Assembly: GCA_026874595.1 (NCBI GenBank)
Contig: CM049318.1
Span: forward strand, 34,929,956 to 34,993,955
Direction: 5' to 3'
Origin: Sipunculus nudus
Lineage: Eukaryota; Annelida; Sipuncula; Golfingiida; Sipunculidae
DNA length: 64,000 nucleotides
Of the stretch, positions 1 to 11,756 are shown piece after piece. The notes under the pieces are model-generated. The model was not told the origin of the DNA. It worked only from the letters and a program-made list of their open reading frames with translations, and did not search any database. Made by a program: the position numbers and the translations under genes. The stretch's first letter is position 1; every line of letters begins with the position of its first letter.

Positions 1-378
1 TATTCTTCAGGTGCCCTTAATCTCCGGAACATTTCATCAAATTCCAATATTGTTTTTCTTTGATTCTGATAATCAAAAATCAGTTAATACACATGCAGAC
101 ACCATATCAACTGTATTAACTAATATTAATGTTTATTTACATTACATTTGTTTATGGCTTTTCTACTTAAAGTAGGAAATTTATATTTCAAACATGAACA
201 ACCGAATCTACTGTGTCGCTCCCCACCATCAACTTTTCTTACGTTATTTTCTTACATGGAATAAAATTTAGGATAAGTAGAAAATAGACTGAATCAGAAT
301 AAACACGATGCTTGATTGTTCTTCTTATTAATGATATAACCATCCATAAAAATAGATATTTTTCACTAATAGTGGTAC

Positions 379-495
379 CACTGCTCCTGCTATTATTATT
401 ATTATTTTTTTTATTATTTTCATTATCATTATTATTACTATTTTTATTATTAATTGATGATGATGATTATTATTATTATTATTATTATTATTATC
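379..495. repeat. (ATT/TAT)n microsatellite
   Basis: Imperfect trinucleotide tract of TTA/ATT units with some GAT units. It creates spurious poly-Leu and poly-Tyr open frames that are not genes. The preceding bases 1-378 hold nothing I can recognise. Confidence 0.9.
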
Positions 496-624
496 CACAA
501 TACTAGCACTAATCCTCCCAGTACCACTAATAATAAATTGTTTTTCCTTTGCCTTGAATACTTCTCCTTTTATTTCTCTAAAATATTATTTTGTTTAAAA
601 GATTTATTCCATTTAAAAACTTAC

Positions 625-842
625 CAGTTTCCATTCACCAAGTCCACCATAGAAGCACACACTGTCTGGTTCGGCACCCAGATCAGATTACCTCCAGTGC
701 GTTTACACTCTTTAGAAGCAGCGCCCCAACTGACATAATCCCAGTCTAAATTAAACGCAGAGTCCACAAACGAGATACGCAATAAAGTCAAAACAATGGA
801 GACATACCTCGGAGAGATATGACCAGCTCTCATGCACGACAT
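625..842 (-). CDS. Possible first coding exon of a secreted protein
   Basis: On the minus strand an open frame runs from an ATG at 842 (a second in-frame ATG at 833) to a consensus splice donor, TG|GTAAGTTTTT, at 625. The N-terminus carries a hydrophobic stretch, YVSIVLTLLRISFVDSA, that could be a signal peptide. It is followed by WDYVSWGAASKECKRTGG and then WVPNQTVC, with paired cysteines and a W..A...C..GG pattern that recalls the start of C-type-lectin-like domains, though this is too short to assign. No other exon is visible; the rest of the gene would lie left of the window. It could be a chance open frame, but the donor and hydrophobic start together make an exon plausible. Confidence 0.4.
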
Positions 843-2160
843 AGTTAACTAGTTGGAATGTGCCATGTATTCACTGTAGGCACAGTTTGGAGCCGAGAAC
901 ATCGCGGAACCTGATACCAATCTTGGTGACAAACCGCTGCGCGCTGTAACTTCACTTCGTCTCCTATATATGAAAAAGTATATTGGTAATACATATATTG
1001 TATTGATCAATTTCAGCTTCAACGTCACGTTGACGCATTGGTATCTCATCATTTTCGCTTCTTACTTAACTTCTGATATTTCATAACTCGGCGTGAGTGA
1101 AAATTACATGCAGCCAATAGATATTTGTATATATTCAGATGCCGTGAAAGCAATCCACATTGGTTTATATTACGGACCCATTAGGATGTGGTAATGTCCA
1201 GCTGTGTGTACCTTGGCTGTGGGGGCTTTTACGAGTGTTTTGCGCCATTAAATCTCATAAATCTTGTCTCTCTATCAGTCCCTTATACAATCGGTGAACA
1301 ATGCTTAAGGCGCGTGCGGAAAAGGCGCGAAGTCCGAGCCCATCACTTAGAAAGCTGTCTATATAGATCGTGGCTGGTGTTTTGGGTGAAATCAAGGTCA
1401 CGTGATGGAGTGACGCTAAACTTCCTGGAAGTTGACAGGGTATTTTGTTACCTGTTATCTGCACAAGTTGATGCTTATACAGATACCAAGGGTTTCCGAA
1501 GATCGGATGCCGATACTTCAAAGACGCGAAGTTTATTGAGGGGGACTATCCGATACTTTTGTTTTAACTGGGTAGTCGGTGGCCGCTGATAGGAGGTGAC
1601 ACTGTATACATTTTACCCCTTAATGACATCCCGACGATATAATGCATCTTGAATATCACCTTTCCATAGTTATAACTTACTGCTTGAGTACTTGCTATAA
1701 ACGTGATATAAAAATTATAAAAAAAACAATAAACATCACAGTACACAAGTTCTTTTAAATCACGATTTCCATCTGTTTAATTCAATAATGTACCGAATTA
1801 TCGAAGCATTGAATGAAAGGAAATTATTAATCAATAATCAAATGTATGCAGTAATCGGTTAATTCTAATTATTACATTTACAGTCGTCTGCATCTTGTTT
1901 TAGTACAAGTCCAAGCCGGGTTCGTCCGGAATGGATTTTCCATGGGACGTTTTCACCTGCTGTAATGAGGTTCAATGTTGTAGGTGGTGCTGCAAGTTGC
2001 CAAGGTATTTCGTTACGTGTTATCCTGTTATGACACTGCCCTAGTTTAAACAGATTATTAACTTAGATAACCAACTTCCAATGAATGAAAGCCACCGCCA
2101 TCGCTTATTCGACCCATATACCAAAGTTCATTCGTGCATAAGTGACCCTAGATTTGTGAC
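843..2160. other. Intergenic, no gene recognised
   Basis: No splice-supported coding pattern or recognisable repeat. Open frames near 1188-1589 show no protein-family features. Similar short words near 1440-1460 and 2007-2027 (TATTTTGTTACCTGTTATC against TATTTCGTTACGTGTTATC) hint at old repeat fragments. Confidence 0.6.
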
Positions 2161-2170
2161 TATTCCTTGA

Positions 2171-2346
2171 TGACGTTCCTGGACCCGGACCATATGCCGG
2201 ATCCGCACCAAAATCTAATCGAGTTTTCATCAGCCCATTCCCGAAATGCTCTTAAAATTTAATTAGATTCCGCTCATGATTGCGTAAGTTATGTTGTGAC
2301 CAAACACCCACACGAACGGAGATGAGGACATACCCTCCTGGCGGAG
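2171..2346 (+). repeat. Interspersed repeat fragment, copy 1
   Basis: Begins GACGTTCCTGGACCCGGACC, continues CACCAAAATCTAATCG, then TGATTGCGTAAGTTATGTTG, then AACGGAGATGAGGACATACC, and ends near CTCCTGGCGGAGG. A second copy is at 30268-30415 and a fragment in reverse orientation at 37965-38050. The CACCAAAATCTAATC word and GGCGGAGG end resemble a repeat tail widespread in marine animals; the class is not certain. Confidence 0.6.
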
Positions 2347-2836
2347 GCACCGATTTTAGAACAGTCTTCGACAACTGTCTAATGTTCACATAACAGATTG
2401 TCAGTGGATGCCCCCTTCCACTCCCCGATTGTTTGAACAATTCACGTGATTGATTGACATCAATAATTGAGTGACAAACCTAATTCCCTCTGTGGGAACG
2501 CCTGGATATACAACGCATGAAGCCTGTATCTTTGAAACAAACAAACCCGCACAGAACCTATATACATCCATTGAAACCAGTTCCCGGACATAATCTTATT
2601 ATATATATATGAATATGAGTATGATACTTTAAGAATCTTACGCACATTTCATCACAAGCTTACGGTTCGTCAAGACCTTTCCAATTTATTCATTTTGATT
2701 TCTTTTGCGTAATAATTTTATTCACTGATTCTCTCATTTAAAAAATTATACCTTCATTGTTGGAAATGTTTGTCTGTTGGTATTCCCTTATGTAAATGTA
2801 TAAATTTTAAATATCTTTGTAAAGTTTATGTTAACA

Positions 2837-2869
2837 TATATATATATATATATATATATTATACATATA

Positions 2870-2924
<55 letters not shown>
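2837..2924. repeat. (TA)n microsatellite
   Basis: Long TA tract with one interruption (ATTATACATATAAACA) near 2859-2873. The open frame across it is low complexity only. The stretch 2925-3870 holds no recognised gene but has a G-rich run at about 3651-3683. Confidence 0.9.
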
Positions 2925-2926
<2 letters not shown>

Positions 2927-3870
2927 CAACCCATTTATTTATAATATTCGTGTATGGGCGTGCTCGTGTTTATGGCGCACCTTATACAAACAGACTGTTA
3001 TGAACAATATGTAAAGCTGAAGTTGTTATTGTTATTGAGAAGCACAATTTGCTGACCTGATCTGCTCCGATTACAGCCCTGCAGGGATACAGCCTCATCC
3101 AAAAGCATAGGTAACGTGGGTTATCGTTCTTGGTTATATATCGCATGCCATGAGACGTTTATCTTGTCTCTTTGAACATTTCTTATATAGTGCACGGCCA
3201 CAAATAAAGGACACATGACTCACAGTGTAACCCGCATTGCGGCCGGGTATTGTGATATGTTTGTTTAAGAAACTCGCGTTTTCTTGTTCTTCTTGTCTCT
3301 GTCTTCAACATATCAGCATCTTTTGACCCCATTCCTCCTATATTTGACTTCATCTCCGAATCTCTGTCACCTAAGAGGCGGATAATTTATTTGTAGTTCT
3401 AGTTCTAATGCTAAAATCGGATCTTCGGGCCTTATCCATATGTGTACACTCGAGAGAGCAAGGCTCACTAATCGCCTTGTAGTAAGTAGCCAGGGCAATC
3501 ATTAGCAAAAGACATTCCAGGGCAGGCAATTACATAATGACGCGGCGAATCCGTTTTGTGAGGCTCATTTGACCAACTTTTTGTTCAGGGGTAAATGAGA
3601 TAATTTCCATACCAATATTTGGATATAGATTTGATTTATTTTTTTACGAGTCGGGGGTGGGGGTGGGGGGTGGGGGAGGGGGGTGCATTCTTTAGCAACC
3701 CTGAAGTGTATAAACACCTTCGCGAAATTCTGTCTAATGACTTCTGGCAGTATCCAATCTTCAATACGGCTGTTTAAAAAGAATGAAATGTCTTTTGGAA
3801 ATTTGAACTAATATTTATTCATTTGTTTACAGTTGTGACCCGTGTAGCTAAGTTTCCTTATCCCCCAATT

Positions 3871-6800
3871 TTTTAGCTCAGCTGACTGAAAGTCATCTGA
3901 GCTATAGCGATCACTCTTTTTCCGTCTGTCCGTCTGTCCGTCCGTTAACCAGGCACAAATCGTAACCGCTGGACCTAGAACCTTAAATTGTAACTTTGGA
4001 TTCTGAGAGGTCCATGAAAGAACTCTTTGGAAACCAGAAACTAGGTCTCTGTTACCCATATCATTTGAGCTATGGGGCCCAAAAGTACCCCCCAGAAAAG
4101 TAAAAAATTTCATACAAAAACTTCAATATCTCATTAACTACTTGACTGATGGTCATGATTTTTGGCATACATATTGATCATGAGATGTTCCATCAGTTCC
4201 TGCAGACTGGTGGCGCCACCTCTATTTTTCGATTTTTTAGGAATTTTTTTCTCTATTTTTGAGACCTTTAAAGAATGTGAACATCTGTTAACAAGGCACA
4301 AATCGTAAAGACTAGACCTAGAGTCTTAATTCTTGAAACACTGAGAGGTCCATGAAAAATCTCCTTGGAAACCAGAAATTAGGTCTCTGTTACCCATATC
4401 CTTTGAGCTATGGGGCCCCAAAGTACCCCCCTGAATAGTCAAAAATTTCATACAAAAACTTCAATATCTCATTAACTACATCACTGATGGTCATGATTGT
4501 TGGCATACGTATTGATCATGAGATGTTCTATCAGTTTCTGCAGACTGATTGAGCCACCTGTATTGTTAAATTTTACGAATTGTTTTCTCTATTTTTGAGA
4601 CCTTTTAAAATGTGAACAGCTGTTAACAGGGCACAAATCATAAAGACTGGACCTCTATGGAAACTTGAAATAAGGTCTCTGTTACCCATATCCTTTGAGC
4701 TGTGGGGGGCTCCCAATTACCCCCCCCCCCCCCCAGAATAATGGAAAATTTGATACAAAAGCTGAAGTATCTGAACAACTAATGCAGAGATCACCATAAT
4801 TGTTTGCATGGATATTGATTATGGAGTGTTTCATCAGTTTCTGGAGACTGGTGGCGCCACCTGTATTTGTTCGGGTTTTTAACGATTTTTTTCTCTATTT
4901 TTGAGACCTTTTTTTAGATATGAACATCTGTTAACAGGGCACAAATAATAAAAACTGGACCTAGAATCTTCATTCTTGACACACAGGGAGGCCCATGAAA
5001 AGTCTCCATGGAAACCTGAAATTATGTCTCTGTTACCCATATTCTTTAAGCTGTATGGCTCCAAAATACCCCCCCCCAGAATAATGGAAAATTTGATACA
5101 AAAACTGCAGTATCTCAATAACTACAATACTGATGGTCATGATTTTCGGCATACATATTGATCATGAGCTGTTCCATCAGTTTCTGCAGACTAGGTGCGC
5201 CACCTCTATTTTTTTCAAAATCTTACGAATTTTTTTTCTCTCTTTTTTTTGAGACCTTTAAAGATGTGGTTATATGTCAACATGGTACAAATCGCAACAA
5301 CTGGACCTAGAATCTTCATTCTTGTCATGCAAGGAGGCCCATTAAAAGTGCCTGTGGAAACTTTAAATTTGGTCTCTGTTACCCATATCCTTCAAGCTAT
5401 GGGACTCCGAAGTATCCCTCAGAATAATGGACAATTTGATACAAAAGCTGAAGTATCTGAACAACTAATGCAGAGATCACTATGATTCTTTGCATGGATA
5501 TTGACCATTAAGTGTTTTTATTAGTTTCTGCAGACTGGTGGAGCCACCTGTATTTTTGTATCCGCCAAAACGAAGTTTTGCGGATACTATGTTTTTGACC
5601 GGGTTCCTCCGACGCCGCCGCGTTCGTTTCCAGAGAACTCCTCTGAGACTAATGGACCGATTTTTCCGAAACTTACACCAATCATCGGGTCACATGTGAA
5701 CTGGTGCCTAACCAATTTGCGTTGACCTCTGATTTTCCTCTCTGCCAAGCGTCCATTTGTGCGTCTGTTTCCACACATAAACCCTCATATCTCCTGAACC
5801 GTTTGACCGATCAGGAAATAAAATTTATACAAATGTAGCCCATGGATAGCTTTATAACATACACAAAAATGGTGGCGCCACCTGTAACCATGTTTGCACA
5901 GTGTCCATATGTTCATCTGCCTTGGTTTAAAATCCCTCATATCTCTGCAGTGAATTGACTAATTCACCTGAAATTCGGCATGCGTATACATCCTGGATAG
6001 CTTTCTTGATTTTATGACAGGTGGCGCCACCTACATTCACGTTCACGCTGATGACATCCAAGCTCATATTTCGGGAACCGTTTGACCGATCAGGAAATAA
6101 AATTTATACAAATGTAGCCCTTGGATAGCTTTATAACATACACAAAAATGGTGGCGCCACCTGTAACCATGTTTGCACAGTGTCCATCTGTTCATCTGCC
6201 TTGGGTTAAAATCACTCATATCTCTGCAGTGAATTGACTAATTTACCTGAAATCATGCATGCGTATACATCCTGGATAGCTTTCTTGATTTTATGACAGG
6301 TGGCGCCACCTACATTCACGTTCACGCTGATGACATCCAAGCTCATTTTTCGGGAACCGTTTGAACGATTGGGCCAAAATTTTGCATGTGTATAGATCTC
6401 ACATATGTCTTTATCATACACAAAACTGGAGGGGCCACCTGCAACCTTTTTTGCACATTTTGCACAGCGTCTGTCTGTTTGTCTGCCGTGGCCTAAAATC
6501 ACTCATTTCTCTGTAGTGGTTGGACATAACTGCCTAAAATTTTGCAGGTTTATACATCCTGGACAGCTTTATTGATTTTATGACAGGTGGCGCCACCTAC
6601 ATTCTAGTTAACGCTGCACACATCCAAGCTCATATCTCAGGAACCATTTGACCGATTTGGCCAAAATTGTGCATGGGCTTAGATCTCACATAGGTCTTTA
6701 TCATACACAAAACTGGAGGGGCCACCTGCAACTATTTTTGCACAGCGTCTGTCTGTTTGTCTGCCGTGGGCTGAAATCACTCGTATACATGTAGTGGTTT

Positions 6801-7207
6801 GACTTTTCTGCCTAAAATTTCGCATATGTATACAACTTGGACAGCTTTCTGGATTTGTGGTAGGTGGCACAACCTACATACACATTTAGGCTGCAGACAT
6901 CCATGCTAATATGCAACACTTCACTCTATTTCCCCTTGCCACTCAATCCATGCCTCACTTCACCCGTTCCACATCCGATTTTGGCGGATACACGTAGTCA
7001 CTTGTCGGCTACCCGTATTCTAGTATTTAAATTTACACATTTTTTCTCTATTTTTGAGATATATAAATACAGACTTAATCTTGGCCTGTTGGTTAATCTG
7101 TTTTATGCTTCAGCTGAATGAGTATATACTACCATTCTGATGATAAAATTTCCTTTTGCGAATCTCTTCTCTGTCAGCTGAGCGTCATTACCCATGGGTC
7201 CTTTGTT
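3871..7207 (+). mobile_element. Helentron-like repeat element (family 1), large copy with internal tandem units
   Basis: The left end TTTTAGCTCAGCTGACT forms a near-perfect hairpin with AGTCATCTGAGCT (3871-3902). The right end carries CAGCTGAGCG, inverted relative to the left end, then a near-palindrome around CCCATGGGTC and a short CTTTGTT tail. Inside are about five diverged units of roughly 310-345 bp, each restarting at a TTAAC..GGCACAAAT word (about 3949, 4288, 4618, 4929 and 5272) followed by CTCTGTTACCCATATCCTTT and a CTCTATTTTTGAGACC end. No transposase or helicase frame is present, so it is non-autonomous. Hairpin, subterminal inverted repeat and terminal palindrome without matching full TIRs suggest the Helentron/HINE type; that classification is inference. 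A second family is inserted at 5559-7023. Confidence 0.65.
5559..7023 (+). mobile_element. Helentron-like element (family 2) nested in family 1
   Basis: The left end TATCCGCCAAAACG pairs with GTTTTGCGGATA to form a 12-bp hairpin with one bulge. The right end carries TTTTGGCGGATA (6979-6990), inverted to the left end, then a possible hairpin GTAGTCACTTGTCGGCTAC (6994-7012) and the end TTCTAGT. The interior has about four units of ~280 bp; the AACCRTTTGAMCGAT word recurs at about 5798, 6078, 6357 and 6642. The host sequence resumes afterwards as TTAAATTTACAC then TTTTTTCTCTATTTTTGAG, matching the continuation of the host tandem unit, which confirms nesting. No protein is encoded. Confidence 0.65.
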
Positions 7208-7381
7208 TTCGAAACGGATTAATTGGCAGTAAGCAGAGCTCGTCCCTATGCATATGAATATTTTAATAATACCACTCAAGATCAGGGGTCTAGGTCATAT
7301 AAAATCTCCTGAATTTTAAAACGTGCACTAACGCTAAGACTTCAAGTTCTGTGGAAAGGTGGTATCTATAGGATAGAAGTT

Positions 7382-7382
<1 letters not shown>

Positions 7383-7451
<69 letters not shown>
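7383..7451. repeat. (TA)n microsatellite
   Basis: Pure TA tract. A second short TA tract lies at about 7786-7818 and a poly-C run at about 7935-7953. Apart from these and the compound tract at 8459, 7208-9301 contains no gene I can support. Confidence 0.9.
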
Positions 7452-7454
<3 letters not shown>

Positions 7455-7779
7455 TATTATACAGTATGTCTGACCTCACCTTTAGCCATCAATTATTCCT
7501 AACCTAAATCTCAAGACATCTAAATTTTTAATATAAATTTATTTTTATCATAATAAATCCATGTGAATCACGCTTAAAAATATCAGAAAATATCGATACT
7601 CCAAAATGATTATTAGTACACAATATGCTGTATAGTGATATACCGACATATCTGGAATATCAGGCATCGCTAATGCTGTGTGTATGCTATTTGTGTACTT
7701 ACTATATCTATGTAAGTATATATGTAAGTAGGCTATATATATGTGTGTATGTATGTATATCCGAATATATATAGTTGTG

Positions 7780-7824
<45 letters not shown>

Positions 7825-8457
7825 TGAAGTAGTATGGCGAGAATACTCGTGGGTAACAAGTCACTGTTACACGTATTACGACGGGGAAATTTCACGGTAA
7901 TCACCGAGAAAGCACACAAACGTGACCCAGATCCCCCCCCCCCCCCCCCCCCCACAGCAGTGATGAAGCGATCACATCTAATTAAGCGTGAAGGCAGGCG
8001 ATAACCCGGCACGAGGCTGACAACAGGAACATTTTGTGACGCCTTTCACACGAGATACACGTACAGTTAATGTATAACCGTATCACGCAGTTTATTTCTG
8101 CGTATAACCTAGCTAACAACACGCTGGTTACATCAACAGAAACCTGCTGACAGGCTTTACGAGCAGACCCTTCAGAAGTGTTTACTGTTTTCCCTGCATT
8201 AAGGTAAGGCAGCTACACAATAGCTCCAGCACTCGTGCTTTCTCCCTATTCTGTGACAGCTCCTCGAGCTACGGAGCATATATGCAGTTAGACTGCAGCA
8301 GTGGTATTGAAACTACACGCTGAACTTATATGTGCTTATTTATGTGATATATGTTTTAGGCTATGTGTGTGCATGGGTCTATCTATATACATATATTACT
8401 TCAGTTAATAAAAAAAAAATCCGATAAGTAATGCAACAACATCTCTAATTATACATT

Positions 8458-8458
<1 letters not shown>

Positions 8459-8546
<88 letters not shown>

Positions 8547-8558
8547 GCATGTTTAAAG

Positions 8559-8647
<89 letters not shown>
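8459..8647. repeat. Compound (TA)n-(CT)n-(TA)n microsatellite
   Basis: A TA tract to about 8542, a short unique spacer, a CT tract at about 8562-8602, then TA again. The Ile-Tyr and Arg-Glu open frames on both strands are artefacts of this tract. Confidence 0.95.
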
Positions 8648-8648
<1 letters not shown>

Positions 8649-9301
8649 CCACATGTTGCCTGGAAGTTATGTATAGATAACATGTGACTTTTGGACTTTA
8701 AACAGGTGTTATAGACTATTTAAATGGAGTGTACGAGTTCAGGCCATTACTACCGGATCTGTCTGATAAGACTTTTGGCCGCTCAGCGGGGCATTCATTG
8801 GCTGACTGGGAAAACAAACACAGATTTAAAAAACATGGTCTGTTTACCATGTGAGTAGTTTGTTTATCTTAAGTGCTGTCATGACCAATGAGAATCTGAT
8901 GATATTTCGGCATTTTCGGCCGTAGATCGAACAGCTGGACTTATTTATTCTGTGATGACAGAAAACATGATTATCATCAGGGCCCTTCACTAATAAGACA
9001 TTTTGACTATTTGGTGCTACTTTCGCTTATAGGTGTGCCTCTGGCCAGCAGCTATTTGCCCCTCTAACATAAATGAGTCCATCGACTGACGGGAGGCGTT
9101 AACTTCGAGGGTGTGAGGAGGGGGGGGGGGCGGTGGGGGGGATGGCAGGCGTTGGAGGGTAATTAAAATATATACCAATTAAGTGTAAGGTTTTAAAAAT
9201 AAGATATAAGTTAATTCAAAACCATTTTAGGTATAACATATTACATATCCCTCAGAAAGGGAACTTACGTCTATTCTTCATATTATTAATAAATATTTCA
9301 T
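8648..9301. other. Intergenic, no gene recognised
   Basis: No coding exon recognised. A G-rich run lies at about 9117-9142. Confidence 0.6.
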
Positions 9302-10060
9302 TTTTAGCTCAGCTGACTGTAAGTCAACTGTCAAGGTCAAAGGTCAAACGACGAAACATTTGTTTCTGGATGATAACTCCAGTTTGGATTGACATATTGA
9401 TTTCAATTTTGACTTATATATGACCCACCAATAATTTAAGAACCGTTTTGATTTTGGGGGCATAAGGCCAAAGTTCAAGGTCACAGGACCCACTTCTTTA
9501 AAAAGATTGTTGATGTATTTTTAGCCAAACTTTCTGTCCCCAACATTCTATCTTCCAGATGTTGCTTACCTGCCAATAGTGGAAGTAACTGATGGATTTT
9601 GGGGTCACCAGGTCAAGGTCATGGGGGCATCAATCCACATATTAGTTTCCAGATGATAACACCAGTTTAGTTTGAAATATTGGTTTCAAACTTGACTTAT
9701 ATATATGGCCCACCACTAAAGTAAGAACTGTTGATTCTTGTGTCATGAGATCAAAGGTCAAGGTCACAGGACCCACTACTTTAGAAAGACTGAGGATGCA
9801 TTTTAAGCCAAAATTTCATCTCAATCCTTCCATCATCAAAATGTGGTGCTCCTGCCCATAGGGGAAGTTTCCTTTTGATTTCGGGGTCATAGGGTCAAAG
9901 GTTAAGGTCACAGGGCCCATCCATTCACAAATTAGTTTATGGATGATAACTCCAGTTTGGGTAGACAGGTTGGCTTCAAACTAATCACAGGACCAAAACC
10001 TCATTAACGTATATCCTCATAGACAAAGCAGCTGAGCGTAGAGACCCATGGGTCCCTAGT
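9302..10060 (+). mobile_element. Short family-1 element
   Basis: Left end TTTTAGCTCAGCTGACTG; right end CAGCTGAGCG (10028-10037), then a perfect 12-bp palindrome GACCCATGGGTC (10042-10053) and CCTAGTT. The body differs from the larger copies and is full of AGGTCA words, including a direct repeat with 1-bp spacing at 9334-9346. Non-coding, about 760 bp. Confidence 0.65.
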
Positions 10061-11283
10061 TAATATAAAAATATTATTTTCTCAATATTGGCGTCAATGT
10101 AATCATCCCCCTTGCTAAAAAATGTGTGTGTGTGTGGAAAGGGGGGGGGGGGGATAATTTACCGATATATACCACCCATCCCCCTTGTATTGACGCCCTA
10201 GCTATGAATGTCGTATTAACACGACCAGCTTCAGAATATTGTCAAATCAACCGTTAAATTTAAGATCACAACATGGATTGTGTGCAAAATCTTTACCACC
10301 ACCTTTGATGTACAGACAGAACCCTGATATATTATATCTGTTTGTGTGTTACAGTCAAACTGTGAAATCAGTAATTTCGTGAAATGTCTAAATATATCAG
10401 GCTTTTTACTGTAACCTATGACAACCAGTCATGACTGGATATGACTAAAATGTTCAGTTATTTCATGAATTGGCTAAATTTTATGCCTAGTTGTTGCACC
10501 TAATGGCTTGATTCAAAAGAATGAACACATATATGTATAATTTTGAACCGTATATGACATTTACATTTAGAGAAATTTAAATTAAAAATATTAAAAAAAA
10601 ATTTATTTAAGAAAGCACATTTTGAAAAATATTCTTTCGCCTGTGCTTAAGAACACCAAACTTTAATTTTATAACACGGATTTTAATCTTTTAATTTTCA
10701 TTATGGATTATTATACAAAAAATGTTTAGGGGGGTCATATAATCCCAGACACCTTTAAAGACAAATATAATAGTATTGCATTAGTAATTATGTTTATAAA
10801 AACTCATCTGCATCATTTAAAAAATGTATAAGTAAACCTGCAAACACCAAAGGGAAACTTTGTGTGCGCTGCTGAACTAGCTTTGAATATTAACAATTGT
10901 GCTTTTTTTCCTATCTTTCATGAGCGGGCAGTTAAAGTGGGGCCAATTGAAAATATACAAATCCATCCATGTTGAACAGTTATACGTAAGTAATATCCGA
11001 GAGCCACAAAGCAAATACTATTCATGATTTTATTTTATATTGTTTTAGTACTGGGAACGTGGCAGGTGTCAAGCGTGAATGTTTGTTTTAGCAAACAGAC
11101 CTCTTTTGTCGTTCTGTGAACTTATTCTACGCGCAAGCGCTTTGTGTGTACTGATTGTCGGCAGTGCGGGTGGGTTCATTGATTCAGCCTTCATTTGATT
11201 GATGGTTTAGTCGAGCAGAATCAGATATATAGAATATAAAGTTTTCGAAAGTAACCTCTATGTTACAGAAGAGGCATTTTGTT
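10061..11283. other. Intergenic, no gene recognised
   Basis: AT-rich sequence with a poly-G run near 10139-10153 and no exon-like feature. Bases about 11181-11277 resemble 17189-17270 (see findings). Confidence 0.6.
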
Positions 11284-11756
11284 TGCTCAGCTGAATGAAA
11301 GTCATCTGATATAGCCCTTTCTAAAACCAGGACAAGTCATCCCATTACGTCATGATCACATGTTGTTGTATTATCTTGTTTGTTTAGCTCAGCTTGTAAG
11401 TCAACTGAGGTATAGGAATGGCGCTTTGTCCGTCGTTCTACCGGTCGAGCGGGAGTCCGGTCGTTCGTTAGCAGGGCACAAATCGTAACTGCTGGTTCTA
11501 GAAACTTCTAAGTGATCATTCAGGGAAGTCAATAACAAAAATCTCCTTGGAAACTGGAAATTAGGTCACTGCGACCTATATCCTCTGAGCTATGGAGCTT
11601 GAAAGTACCCCCAGTAATAAAAAATGTGATACAATACCTCCAATATCTTGATAATTAATACATGGATTGTCATGAATCTTGCCTTGAATATTTACCATGA
11701 CTAGGTTTGTTAGATCCCGAAACATGGTTATCCTATTTTAACGAATATTTTCCCAT
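11284..11756 (+). repeat. Two broken left ends of family-1 elements
   Basis: GCTCAGCTGAATGAAAGTC (about 11284) and TTAGCTCAGCTTGTAAGTC (about 11385) are recognisable left-end hairpin regions without matching right ends before the next element starts. The second is followed by the GCAGGGCACAAATCGTAAC word typical of the family body. Confidence 0.55.

Noticed and set aside
4976-5485. Frames of 61-96 codons at 4976-5161 and 5195-5485
   Set aside because: Located in the tandem units of a non-coding repeat; not conserved between units.
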